This document shows positions 9,623 to 20,948 of a stretch of DNA of 64,000 nucleotides, in pieces; within the stretch, counting starts at the first letter, position 1; every line of letters begins with the position of its first letter. A program made the position numbers and the translations under genes. Source of the stretch: Pelobates cultripes (lineage: Eukaryota; Chordata; Amphibia; Anura; Pelobatidae); the NCBI GenBank assembly GCA_933207985.1, contig OW240912.1:227174777-227238776 (forward strand), read 5' to 3'. Below the pieces are notes generated by a model, which was given only the letters and a program-made list of their open reading frames with translations, was not told where the DNA came from and did no database searches.

Positions 9623-10840
9623 TATATATATATGACATTACCTTTCAAAAGAATGTATTGACTACTTAGTATGCAGAATACTTAGAATGCCTCCTGCACA
9701 ATGTATTAATACCTGACTTAATTTATACACTGTCTATAGCACTGTAGAATTTTTATCTGAAACATTGATTAATGTCCATTTCCCTGGAGCATATTATATC
9801 GAGTTTGTTTACACTGCTGTTGCATATATTCAGATAGCTTTACTTCTTTGAACTGGATACAAAGATTGTGAATGCCTCCTCTCCTAATATGCATTCCAGA
9901 ATAACTTGCTGGACAATGCACTCTGTCACTCTTCACCAGTGTCCATATTAGCAGCATGTCAAAGTGCAGTGAAGTGGCACTTTCATTGGGCATCCATTAT
10001 CTAATAAGGGCATTTAAAATGCCGGAGCCATCACTTCTATGTATACACACACAGTTGACCTTTCTTAAAGGCTACAAGACAGTATTTTGTGCTTGCACAG
10101 TTTATTCTATGTTGTTAAACACCTCACTTTTTCGTCATAGATGGCCTCAACCGTCAGTATCAAACAAGATATTATTGGGGCAATTTAAAGACCCGAGCAT
10201 TTACAATTTGTTAATAGGATTTAAGGATGAATCATGATAATGGTTGTCTGTCTGAGAATTCCATGTCTGATTTAATTGGACAGATATGTGCCATGCATCT
10301 TTCTACCAATGACTTCTTTGCAATTAGTAGTACCGGGGAATATGCATGATCAGATATTCAAACAAAAACAGGGATCAGGATATAGTTAGTGTAAATATGC
10401 TCCCTTTTTTACTTATATGAAATGCACATGCTTGACAAGGAAGTACAGTGATATTAGGAAATCAAACCAGCTACCTTGCTGCACATAGATTTGCAATGTT
10501 TCACACAAATCTATCACTTCTACTTATATAACTAGGAATAAATGCACCCATTTAAAACTTAGAATGTGTTTTTGCAGTTTTAGAGTTACTTCCATGGGTT
10601 AAAATGAGCAGTTTCATCTTTGATTTTCTTTACATTGTACTCACCTCCTACTCCTTTCCATAACTTCACTGTAACAAAACTATTTAAAGTTCCAATGCAT
10701 TTTGTGTAATGGTTGGCATCATTGCTGGTCCTGTGTGGGCATCTATTTATTCTGAGTAACTCTAAATGTATGATGCACTTACAAACAAAACAGGAACAAG
10801 TCCTCTCCTATTGAAATGGACTTTGTGCTTGCTCTATAAC
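9623..10840. other. unassigned AT-rich DNA
   Basis: I see no coding region, RNA gene or repeat boundary. The longest frames (9769-9993 minus, 9956-10237 plus) have no recognisable motif and are copied unchanged at 19877-20101 and 20064-20345. Confidence 0.4.
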
Positions 10841-11607
10841 ATAGAAATATAGAATGTGATGGCAGATAAGAACCATTCGGCCCATCTAGTCTGCCCAGTT
10901 TTCTAAATACTTTCATTAGTCCCTGGCCTTTTCACATAGCTAAGATAGCCTTATGCCTATCCCACGCATGCTTAAACTCCTTCACTGTGTTAACCTCTAC
11001 CACTTCACTTGGAAGGCTATTCCATGCATCCATTACCCTGTCAGTAAAGTATTACTCCCTGATATTATTTTTAAACCTTTGCCTCTCTGATTTAAGACCA
11101 GTTAAGTAGCCCTTCTCTGAACTCTCTCAAAAGTATCAATATACTTCTGGAGATATGGTCTCCAGTACGATGTAGAATACTTCACGTGAGGTCTCACCAG
11201 TGTTCTGTACAATGGCATGACCACTTCCGTCTTTCTAGTGCTAATACGTCTCCCTATACAACCAAGCATTCTGCTAGCATTTCCTGCTGCTCTATTACAA
11301 TGTCTGCCTACCTTGAAATCGTCTGAAATAATTACCCCTAAATCCCTTTCTCTTTGTTAAAGTTAGGAAACTATCAAATATTCTGTACTCTGCCCTTGGG
11401 TTTTTACGTCCAAGATGCATTATCTTGAACTTATCCAAATTAAATGTCAGCTGTCACAGCTCTGACCATTTTTCTAGTTTACCTTCATCATTTGCCATTT
11501 GGCTCATCCCTCCTGGAACATCAACCCTGTTACATATCTTAGTATAATCAGAAAAACACATACCTTACCATCAAGACCTTCTGCAATATCACTAACAAAA
11601 ATATTAA
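10841..11607 (-). mobile_element. CR1-like LINE, 3' part, interrupted (copy 1)
   Basis: Minus-strand homology to 44461-45404, including the 3' terminus (gaaatatagaatgtgatggc) and the C-terminal end of the reverse transcriptase region. It lacks about 120 bp present in the 44-kb copy (junction near 11098). At 11604-11607 the LINE is cut by a TTAA insertion and resumes at 15901. The frame is broken. Confidence 0.82.
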
Positions 11608-11730
11608 CCCCTTAAGGACGGAGCCAAATGTACACGTTGTGATCAGTGGCGTACACATAATACATGGGGCCCCGATGTGAAACTGATCTGTGTCCCCTCC
11701 CTCCTGATCCGTGTCCTCCCCTCCCCCAAC

Positions 11731-12080
11731 ACATACATACAGACAAAGACATACATAGAGGCACACACACAGACACATACACACAGACACATACATATAG
11801 ACACATACATACAGACACACACATACATACACACAGACAGATACATACAGACAGAAACACACACACATACACCCCCCGACAGACACATAAACACAGACAC
11901 ATACATACACACACACCCCCGACAGACATACACACAGACACATACAGACACACACACAGATACATACAGAGACACACACACATACAGTCTGTATTTGTGT
12001 GTCTGTATGTATGTGTGTGTGCGTCTCTATGCATGTCTGTCTGTGTGTTACATACAGACACATACATACAGACAGACACA
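11731..12080. repeat. compound CA/CAGA microsatellite
   Basis: Irregular repeats of acacagacacatac switch strand near 11987-12000 (catacagtctgta) and continue as gtgtctgtatg. Long open frames on both strands here, rich in His/Thr or Cys/Val, are by-products of the repeat. Hairpins follow at 12093-12134 and 12223-12261. Confidence 0.9.
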
Positions 12081-12524
12081 AACAAAATGTTTAAGTCACC
12101 CTCCTGTTTCCTACCTTTTGCAGGAGGGTGACTTCCCTGGGGTTCAGTGTGGGCTCAGCCTGATGGGAGTCAGAGTTCACACTCTGACTTCCTCCTCCTT
12201 CCTCCCGCGCGGCTCTGTCAGATAGCTGGGAGGAGTGACGTGTAGTCACTTCCTCCCAGCTCTGTATGACATCATCACAGGGGGCCCGGTCAGCACTGGG
12301 CGCGCTGTTAAAACTAATTTGAACGCCAATTTTGGCCAGTGTTTGTGACTATGTGGCTACTAAAAATGACTGGACACATCCCATTTGCAATACCTTGGGT
12401 TGTCTACTATTGCAAATGGTATGCCATCAATTTTCAGTCCTGGGCTACCATACGGTCTCAAAGGCCATGTAACCAATCTGGCGAATTTCAATGTGAAAAA
12501 ACTGAAGTGCAAGCCTTATATTTG

Positions 12525-12825
12525 ACTCTGTAACTTTTGAAAACACCATAAAACCTGTACATGAGGGGTACTGTTATACTCAGGAGACTTCACTGAACAC
12601 AAATATTAGTGTTTCAAAACAGTAAAACGTATCACAACAATTATATCGTCAGTGTAAGTGCCATTTGTGTGTGAAAAATGCAAAAAAGTTCACTTTCACT
12701 GACGATATCATCGTTGCAATACATTTTACTGTTTTGAAACACTGCTATTTGTGTTCACCTAAGTCTTCTGAGTACAACAGTATCCCCCATGTACAGGTTT
12801 TATGGTGTCTTGGAAAGTTACAGGG
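12525..12825. repeat. ~300-bp imperfect palindrome inside the TTAA element
   Basis: The left arm (accataaaacctgtacatg ... gtttcaaaacagtaaaacg ... atatcgtcagtg) is mirrored by the right arm (cactgacgatatcat ... actgttttgaaacac ... catgtacaggttttatggtg). The loop is about 30 bp near 12660-12690. A diverged version lies at 46690-47130. Confidence 0.8.
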
Positions 12826-13012
12826 TTAAATATAGTGCTAACAAATTAAATTCCCTTTTGGCCTGGGTTGTCAAGCAGGTCCCACAAATTGTAATTAATA
12901 AAATGACCTAATTATGTAAAATTATTAAATAAATATATACGTAGAATTATTATATATATATATATATATATACACGTGTGTGTGTGTATATTATATATAT
13001 ATATATATATAG

Positions 13013-13230
13013 TGATGTCGCGAACATGAAATTTTCGGTTCGCGAACGGCGAACGCGAATTTCGGCAAATGTCCGGGCGAACCACCATAGACTTCAATAG
13101 GCAGGCGAATTTTAAAACACACAGGGACTCTTTCTGGCCACAATAGTGATGGAAAAGTTGTTTCAAGGGGACTAACACCTGGACTGTGGCATGCAAACTC
13201 CGATCTGCGGCTGCATCTTCCCACGGTATT
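13013..13230. repeat. dispersed repeat module with cgcgaac motifs
   Basis: The module opens gtgatgtcgcgaacatgaaa right after a TA run, with several cgaac repeats, then a block beginning cacagggactctttctggcc. It is identical in the second copy at 23121-23338 (one base-pair class of difference). I recognise the style from frog repeats but cannot name it. Confidence 0.5.
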
Positions 13231-13365
13231 AGAGAGCTATCTACTAAAAGGCTGAAAGACCTAAAGATTACTTAGTATTAGTAAATTCTGCCCCTACTCA
13301 CTATGCAGCGAGTAGGGGCATGTCTAGTAAGCAGTGAGCAGCCAGTGGCTGCTCACTGTAAAAAA

Positions 13366-14060
13366 AAAAACCTATTGCCCCCACCCCTGAGCGGCGGGTG
13401 GGGGCCATAAAGATAATGAGGGGGGGACCTACTGTCCTCCCCCCGGCCCCCACCCCTGGGCGGCGGGTGGGGGCCATAAAGATAATGAGGGGGGGGACCT
13501 ACTGTCCTCCCCCCCCGGCCCCCACCCCTGAGCGGTGGGTGGGGGCAAATAAATCACAATGGGGGGGGACCTAAGGTCCTCCCCCCTGGCCCCCACCCCT
13601 GAGCGTGGGTGGGGGCCCTAAATACTAAAAGGGGGGGGGACCTAATGTTCTCCCCCCCGGCCCCCACCCCTGAGCGGTGGGTGGGGGCAAATAAATCACA
13701 ATGGGGGGGGACCTAAGGTCCTCCCCCCTGGCCCCCACCCCTGAGCGTGGGTGGGGGCCCTAAATACTAAAAAGGGGGGGACCTAAGGTCCTCCCCCCTG
13801 GCCCCCACCCCTGAGCGGCGGGTGGGGCCCTAAATCTAAAGGGGACCTAATGTCCTCCCCCACCCTGGTGGGTGGGGGCTAAATACTAAAGGGGGACCTG
13901 GGTCCTCACCCCAGCCACCCTGGCGGGGTGGGGCCCTGCATCACAAGGGGGGACCTGATGTCACTCCCCATTCCCACCCTGAGTGGCCGGGTGGGGAGCC
14001 CCTAGATACTAAAGGGGGACACAATATGCTCCCCACAGCCCACCTGAAGCTGGCGGGTGG
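13366..14060. repeat. GC-rich minisatellite, ~70-bp unit
   Basis: About nine units of the pattern ggcccccacccctgagcg + gtgggtgggggc + AT-rich spacer + gggggacctaatgtcctcc. Each unit can fold on itself (cccccaccc against gggtggggg). The first units are regular, while from about 13826 on they become ragged. In the other copy raggedness starts earlier, near 23812. Confidence 0.88.
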
Positions 14061-14084
14061 GAGCCCTAAAAAAAGTGCCCCCCC

Positions 14085-15310
14085 CCAGGTGACTAGGGGT
14101 CCCCAAACCCCTAGTCACCCCCTCCCCCCCCAAAAAAAAAATTAACCCCCTACCTACCCCCCTCACCCTAAAAATAATGAGGGGGGGACCTTTAACTAAG
14201 TACCTGTAAAAAATAAATAAAACTTACCATTAGATGTTTTATTTCTTCTAAATCTTCTTTTTTCAGCCCCAAAAAAGGCCAAATAAAAAACCATAATAAC
14301 CGGTATAATAAAAAAACGAAAGCGCCAAAAAATATTTCAAACAACCAATCAGAGTGCTCTGACAGGTAAATGAAGAGACTTCTTTGGAATTTTCCCGCAG
14401 CTGTGTAATTTGACTCATAACTCTCTGATTGGTTACTTTCAATCCACCAATCAGAGTGTTATTTATAGGTCAAATTACACAGCGTGGAAAATTCCAAAAG
14501 AACTTTTCCCGCGGCAATATGTTACAAACACTCTGGTGTTAATTGAATTCAAACAACAATCAGAGTGCTGTGACGGGTAAGTAGAGACTTACCTGTCAGT
14601 CTCTTCATTACCTGTCAGAGCACTCTGATTGGATGAAAACTAAACCAGCAAAAAAAAAAACTGGCGCCAAAAAAAAAAAATAATAATCCATCTTCACCCG
14701 GCGAGGCCTCCGCATAGACTGAGCTCTGCAGGGCGGGGGAAGCTTATAAAGCCTTGCCCCGCCCTGCAATTAGGCTCAGAGCACTCTGATTGGTGAGTTT
14801 AAGCCATCCAATCAGAGTGCTCTGACAGGTAAATGAAGAGACTGACAGGTAAGTCTCTACATTTACCTGTCACAGCACTCTGATTGGTTGGTTTGAAATC
14901 CACCAATCAGAGTGCTCTGTGTCATTTTACACAGCGTGGGAAAGTTCTTTGAAATTTTCCCACGCTGTGTAATTTGACTCATAACAACACTCTGATTGGT
15001 GGATTGAAAGTAGCCAATCAGAGAGTTATGAGTCAAATTACACAGCGTGGGAAAATTTCAAAGAACTTTCCCACGCTGTGTAAAATGACACAGAGCACTC
15101 TGATTGGTGGATTTCAAGCGTATTACTGGCTAGTTTTTTTTTTTTTAATTGCGTGGGGTTATTATGGACATTTGGCCGCAGAACGAAAAGATTTGAAAAG
15201 AAAAACATCGATAATGCTATTGGCTTACGATACTGAATATGATCCCCCGTGTTTCCACAGGAGTGAGAACCACGAAATTGATAGGGTTTGGGGTCACCAA
15301 CTATTGACAC
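14085..15310. repeat. foldback region: array of inverted repeats
   Basis: Repeated blocks of caatcagagtgctctgac, tttacacagcgtgggaaa and their complements alternate in orientation across 14340-15115, making large hairpins (for example around 14935-15085). Because the sequence is nearly palindromic, both strands give similar peptide strings. The outer arm at 14085-14300 is nearly perfectly inverted at 25195-25405 in the second copy, but its partner here (15140-15310) is badly degraded. Confidence 0.8.
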
Positions 15311-15426
15311 ACTCTACGACCTCAATAAGACCATTCTCGATAAGACTTTTTCCTTTTACCTATTTATTTTATAACTATTTGTTATTTTAACCTAGTTTTA
15401 TCCTGCGCAGCCCTTATCTTATTTTC

Positions 15427-15437
<11 letters not shown>

Positions 15438-15486
<49 letters not shown>
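15438..15486. repeat. (TA)n microsatellite
   Basis: A TA run inside the TTAA element, followed by further TA/CA-rich DNA to about 15665. It includes an inverted pair around 15633-15665 (cttagatcatatat and its complement). Confidence 0.9.
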
Positions 15487-15489
<3 letters not shown>

Positions 15490-15584
15490 AATATCATTCT
15501 ACGTATATTTTGATATTTATATATCATTATATATATTAATATTAAAATACACTTAGACAGTGTATGTGTATTTATGTGTATGTG

Positions 15585-15624
<40 letters not shown>

Positions 15625-15900
15625 CTTAGATCATATATATAATAAATGTATATATGATCTAAGTATATATTATTTAATTTTACACTGTTTTAAATGGTTT
15701 AATTTTTTTTTACAGGCAGTAAGGGGGAGTACCTGTAGTACCTGTATGCCGTCCATGTGATTGCGAGGTCCTCACAAGGGCCTCGCAATCACACAGCGAC
15801 CGGTTAAGTACATAGGACGGCGGGGACGTGCTATGCCACCCCCCGGCATTTAGAGCCGGGTCCCCAAGGACCGTATAGCATGCCCGCCGTCCTTAAGGGG

Positions 15901-16219
15901 TTAAAGAGAATCCAAGTATAGATCTCTGAGGTACCCCACTGGTGACAAGCCCAAGCTTTGAATATACTCCATTTACTACAACCCTCTGTTGCCTGTCACT
16001 CAGCCACTGCCTTACCCATTCAACAGTATTGGAATCCAAACTTAAAGATTGCAGTTTATTGATAAGCCTTCTACGTGCAACAGTGTCAAAAACCTTACTG
16101 AAATCTAGGTAAGCAATGTCTACTGCACCACCCTGATCTATTATTTTAATCAAAAAAATCAATAAGATTAGTTTGGTATGATCTCCCTGAAGTAAACCCA
16201 TGTTGTCTCTGATCTTGAA
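15901..16219 (-). mobile_element. CR1-like LINE, upstream part resumed (copy 1)
   Basis: Minus-strand continuation of the interrupted LINE. It encodes the palm core motifs DFSKVFDTV and TSGVPQ, so it belongs to the same reverse transcriptase as 45047-45799. Homology ends near 16219 after tgatcttgaac, where the LINE is 5'-truncated. Confidence 0.82.
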
Positions 16220-18443
16220 CATATATATTAACACAGTTATTCCAGCTTGTATAAGAAGATGTTCAGCGAATTGCTCTTTACTTTTGAAATCTAGTTTTAT
16301 AAGACATAAACAACTAAAATCTCACAATGAGTAAACATAGAGAGCCACTGGGACTGTAGAAACGAATAGGATGTGATCTAGTTTGGAAATGAGAAGCAAG
16401 AGCCACATTCAAATTTCAGACTTTGGTTTGAAAGTATTTTTATTAGACTGATTACTCCACAAACGCTTTTTTCCTGGTTTACTGTAAGTTTTTAATGCTC
16501 TGTGTTTAAATAAAACATACAATATTCCAAAGGCATTTGTGGATGCATTTCACCATCACATTTTTCAGTATACAAAATTGTACATCTGTTACAATTGAAC
16601 AATTTTACAATTTAATTTTACTGTTGTATGTTTTTCCTATGTGCACTAGGCCACTCTTTGTGTAAAACTTGTTACTTTATCTAATTGTTAGTATACATCT
16701 ACCATCAAGCATCCAGATTAAAAGTGTGCACTGAAAAAAATTGCACAGACTTCATAAATCAATACAGATATAAGCCGTGTAGAAACTAATTATTTATTTA
16801 TCTGTTTGGAGGACTTCTTCTTCAGCTAGTTCTCTGATATTCCTGTGTATAAATAAATGTGTTACATTGTAGCTTTCTTTTAATTATGTTTGTTTTCTTG
16901 GCTAAAACAGTGATACGTTCTAGCTCTAATAAAACGGAATGTTACTCATATATTGTATTTGAATGCCAGGAAGAGGAATTGGCCATTGGAATATAAAATC
17001 TAGACAGGAATTCACAAAATGTACTGTTCATCATAGACTGAGAAGCAGTATGATTTCAATAAAGTATCAAGCCAAAGACTAAAAAATTTGAAAAAAAGTG
17101 AACTCTTCTTTAACTGATTTTCTTAAACAGATAGAAGGAAATTTGTATATAACAATTGTGTGCTCACATTTCACAGAGCCTATAGGACATGCTCTCACTG
17201 ACCAGAGATATTCATACTTGGTGTATTAAATGTAACCTGACAGTTATCACCTATTCACAAATTTAAAAAAAAAAAATAGTTTTTCTACACAACATTCTAC
17301 ACTACTACAATGTGAATTTCTTAATGTATATTTACAGATTTGTTGTACTGTGTATAACTACTTTTTCTTACTACTTTTATTTTATCATAGTAATAAAAAA
17401 AAAAAACAAGAAACATAAGGTGCCAATATCACCACCAGTAGATGAAGCTGGCCTATAAAGTTGGTAAATCCTAGGGTTTTCTTATTATTTTACTGAATTT
17501 GTGTTATATAGTGGGCCCATCATATAATGTAGATCTTTCCATTACAGCAGCACAATGCTGGATCTACATATTAAGCTGACTAATTACAATCATTTAAAGC
17601 ATCAACCATCAAGAAAACAATTGCCACACAAAGGAAACTGATCAATGTAGTCATTGCTCAATGACCACCACTAACTAGCTGAGAAAGATTTAATTTCAAG
17701 ACGTGAGCTGTGACAGAATTGGTACAATGGTTGGAAAAATATTGCAGTGATTAGTGCAATTGCTAAAGGTATTATTGGTCTTCATTTGTAATGTTGCATT
17801 GCTTAGCCACAATACACACATAATGCCATTGACTGCTACTGCCCTAACACAAATCACACTAAGAACCTTAAAAAAAAAAAAAAAGCTTAATCTTTCAACA
17901 GATGCTCTGTTCTATGTTCTGCACTTAAACGAATTTGTCAATGGTGTTTATTATGACAGCAGGAACACTGAGTTTTTCAGGAGAAACTCTCTTATCTTGT
18001 GTACTCTTTTTAAACATCACATTAATGCTGAATCACCTGATATAGTAGAAACCGGTACTATCATACCATGAGTTATGAAGCAATCTCAAAGATCTCAGTC
18101 TGAAGTATTTTAAGCAGAAAATGAGTAAAGAAGGTAGAAACTTGGAAGAGAAGTTAAAAATTGAAGTAACTAAACCACTATTACAAATACAGCTTCACAT
18201 GAGACATATCAGTCTGATTGACAATTAGTAGCATTTGGAAGCTATAAAAGAAGCCAGGCAATTGACACGTGAATTTTGAAAGGATCCAAAGCGACGAAGT
18301 AGGCAGTACCTGATTGATAAGTAGTTGTTGCCTGATTTCTGGTGTATCTGTCATAGAATCTAGAAAATGTTTTAAATTAAAATGGTATACATGCTTGACT
18401 ACAAACCAAGTAAAATATTATAAATGGAGAAAACTTGAAATTC
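16220..18443. other. unassigned AT-rich DNA
   Basis: About 2.2 kb without recognisable coding, RNA or repeat structure. It could be intronic or intergenic host DNA. The contig ends at 18443, and the same sequence in the second copy runs on past the corresponding point at 28549. Confidence 0.5.
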
Positions 18444-18543
18444 NNNNNNNNNNNNNNNNNNNNNNNNNNNNNNNNNNNNNNNNNNNNNNNNNNNNNNNNN
18501 NNNNNNNNNNNNNNNNNNNNNNNNNNNNNNNNNNNNNNNNNNN
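18444..18543. other. assembly gap (100 N)
   Basis: Exactly 100 undetermined bases, a conventional placeholder for a gap of unknown size between contigs. The flanks are the end and the start of the duplicated ~10-kb segment. Confidence 0.98.
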
Positions 18544-18555
18544 ATATATGTATAT

Positions 18556-19557
18556 GTTACTGCTAAAGTGAGAAATCCGTTAATGTGCACATTACCTAGT
18601 TAATTTTCAGATTAACTGATTTGCTCCGTTAATGTGCGGAATCAAGAGTGTTCCGCACTTTACCTAGGTAATGTGCACATTAACGGCTTCCGTGTCGTTA
18701 AAGTGCAAAATGTTTGTTTCTTTCCCTCGGTAAAGAAGATTTATTTATTACAAAACGTCCTTGCAGAACCTGTCTCACCCTTTCAGTGCAAAAGTTTGTT
18801 TCTTTCCATTGGTAAAGAGGAATTATTTATTACAAAACGTCCTCGCAGAATCTGTTTCACCCTTTCAGTGCAGGCTCTGCAGTCGTTCACTTCTCGTCTG
18901 AAGGCAGAAAGATTCTGTGTGAACCTGTCTCGATTCTTTTGTGAGCAAGTTCCTTTCCATGCCCTCCACCATCAAATTCTCAAAGCATAGACGCATGGCT
19001 TGTTGCTTCTCAGGGGGCTGGCTACTAACAATGCTGCTCCGTAAGTCCAAGAAATACTTCTCATTGAGGAGAATGAGACAAAGGAGAGGTCTGCTCATGG
19101 ACCACTGATTCCGACAGTCTTTAAATATATGATGATATTGAGAAAAGTGGAGAGCATCTGCTGGGATCATTTCAGGGTGTTGCTGCATAATGTGCAGGAA
19201 GTGCTCGCTCTCTTATGGTGGTGGGGCTCCTCGTTTCTTACCAGTTCGGGATAACTGTTTGAAGAGGTATGTGACTATGTGGTCCAGACAATAACAGAAC
19301 AGCAGCCTGTGCACACCATGGTGTCCTCCAGAGCTGTGAGCCCCTCAGAGAGATGGAGGACAGAATGATTTTTGCACTTTAATGAGTGCCTAGTAGGTAA
19401 TGTGCAGATTATCTAGGTAATTTGCAGATTACCTAGGTAATGTGAGAAATATTTGATAAATTAAACAATTTTCGGCACTTTAACTGATCGCCCTAGTTAT
19501 TCTGCAGATTAACTAGGTAATGTGCACATTAACTGATTTCTTCACTTTAATGGTAAC
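18556..19557. mobile_element. DNA transposon carrying an exportin-7 fragment
   Basis: The ends are inverted repeats of about 49 bp (18556-18604 and 19508-19557; gttactgctaaagtgagaaa against gttaccattaaagtgaagaa), with near identity over gttaatgtgcacattaccta. Subterminal motifs of the type ctaggtaatgtgcagatta recur at 18595-18690 and 19388-19540. The interior holds two tandem ~82-bp units (18711-18874) and, on the minus strand, an intronless piece of XPO7. No transposase is present. Flanks are TA-rich, so the target duplication cannot be read and the superfamily is unknown. Confidence 0.8.
18882..19366 (-). pseudogene. XPO7: captured exportin-7 C-terminal fragment
   Basis: Exportin-7 is a Ran-GTP-dependent nuclear transport receptor of the importin-beta family. 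Reading the minus strand from 19366, the frames give in order [73 protein letters not shown] and FRREVND, the order and wording of the XPO7 C-terminus. It matches XPO7 better than the paralogue RANBP17. No intron interrupts it, suggesting an mRNA origin or coincidence with exon structure. At least three frame changes break it (near 19285, 19160 and 18935), and homology stops just short of the normal end. It is a non-functional passenger. Confidence 0.82.
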
Positions 19558-19572
19558 ATATATGTTGTATGT

Positions 19573-19643
19573 ATATATACATACAACAGAATTGTGGTGG
19601 GGAAAAAAGTGTGGATGAAAACCCCTTCCACCTGAAGTAAGTG
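19573..19643. repeat. outer inverted-repeat arm right of the XPO7-carrying transposon
   Basis: Inverted counterpart of 9064-9135 (ends cacctgaagtaagtgg). It shows that the transposon sits inside, or forms the loop of, a larger foldback structure. The first copy has lost this arm. Confidence 0.75.
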
Positions 19644-19698
19644 GCTAGTTAAAAGATAATGTTTTAAAGGTAATGTCATAAGGCAAAAAAGAAAAAAG

Positions 19699-19739
<41 letters not shown>

Positions 19740-19741
19740 AT
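19699..19741. repeat. (TA)n microsatellite
   Basis: TA run interrupted by one ttta. In the first copy the corresponding run is joined directly to the XPO7 block at about 9622. Confidence 0.88.
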
Positions 19742-20948
19742 GACATTACCTTTCAAAAGAATGTATTGACTACTTAGTATGCAGAATACTTAGAATGCCT
19801 CCTGCACAATGTATTAATACCTGACTTAATTTATACACTGTCTATAGCACTGTAGAATTTTTATCTGAAACATTGATTAATGTCCATTTCCCTGGAGCAT
19901 ATTATATCGAGTTTGTTTACACTGCTGTTGCATATATTCAGATAGCTTTACTTCTTTGAACTGGATACAAAGATTGTGAATGCCTCCTCTCCTAATATGC
20001 ATTCCAGAATAACTTGCTGGACAATGCACTCTGTCACTCTTCACCAGTGTCCATATTAGCAGCATGTCAAAGTGCAGTGAAGTGGCACTTTCATTGGGCA
20101 TCCATTATCTAATAAGGGCATTTAAAATGCCGGAGCCATCACTTCTATGTATACACACACAGTTGACCTTTCTTAAAGGCTACAAGACAGTATTTTGTGC
20201 TTGCACAGTTTATTCTATGTTGTTAAACACCTCACTTTTTCGTCATAGATGGCCTCAACCGTCAGTATCAAACAAGATATTATTGGGGCAATTTAAAGAC
20301 CTGAGCATTTACAATTTGTTAATAGGATTTAAGGATGAATCATGATAATGGTTGTCTGTCTGAGAATTCCATGTCTGATTTAATTGGACAGATATGTGCC
20401 ATGCATCTTTCTACCAATGACTTCTTTGCAATTAGTAGTACCGGGGAATATGCATGATCAGATATTCAAACAAAAACAGGGATCAGGATATAGTTAGTGT
20501 AAATATGCTCCCTTTTTTACTTATATGAAATGCACATGCTTGACAAGGAAGTACAGTGATATTAGGAAATCAAACCAGCTACCCTGCTGCACATAGATTT
20601 GCAATGTTTCACACAAATCTATCACTTCTACTTATATAACTAGGAATAAATGCACCCATTTAAAACTTAGAATGTGTTTTTGCAGTTTTAGAGTTACTTC
20701 CATGGGTTAAAATGAGCAGTTTAATCTTTGATTTTCTTTACATTGTACTCACCTCCTACTCCTTTCCATAACTTCACTGTAACAAAACTATTTAAAGTTC
20801 CAATGCATTTTGTGTAATGGTTGGCATCATTGCTGGTCCTGTGTGGGCATCTATTTATTCTGAGTAACTCTAAATGTATGATGCACTTACAAACAAAACA
20901 GGAACAAGTCCTCTCCTATTGAAATGGACTTTGTGCTTGCTCTATAAC
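19742..20948. other. unassigned AT-rich DNA (copy 2)
   Basis: Counterpart of 9635-10840, with the same lack of recognisable features. Confidence 0.4.

Larger units (their letters stand above)
11608..15900. mobile_element. 4.3-kb TTAA-flanked transposon inserted in the CR1 LINE (copy 1)
   Basis: The element starts ccccttaaggacgg and ends with the exact complement ccgtccttaagggg (14-bp perfect terminal inverted repeats). It is flanked by TTAA on both sides (11604-11607, 15901-15904). The intact LINE at 45401-45414 reads aatattaaagagaa, so the pre-insertion site had a single TTAA. A TTAA target fits piggyBac or Kolobok. No transposase is present: the interior is CA and TA microsatellite, a 300-bp palindrome, a GC-rich minisatellite and an array of inverted repeats. 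It is therefore a non-autonomous composite. Confidence 0.88.
9172..18443. repeat. first copy of a ~10-kb duplicated segment
   Basis: Nearly identical to 18544-28549 with an offset of about 10,106-10,110 over most of its length, and with scattered single-base differences. The main differences are a deletion of about 740 bp here (near 9617-9622), microsatellite lengths, and the satellite region near 13.8-15.3 kb. It ends exactly at the 100-N gap, and the counterpart begins exactly after it. This looks like overlapping contig ends left unmerged. Confidence 0.9.

Noticed and set aside
9262..9669. Plus-strand frame of 135 codons across the XPO7 element (also 18634-18990)
   Set aside because: It is antisense to the recognisable XPO7 fragment and spans the tandem ~82-bp units. 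No known motif.
11548..12225. Several long open frames on both strands (and the same at 21656-22333), Cys/Val- or His/Thr-rich
   Set aside because: They are translations of a CA/CAGA microsatellite in all frames and have no non-repeat content.
11608..15900. Assigning the TTAA element firmly to piggyBac
   Set aside because: Kolobok and other superfamilies also use TTAA, and no transposase is present to decide.
18314..18590. Short open frames running through the first gap
   Set aside because: They join unrelated contig ends across undetermined bases.
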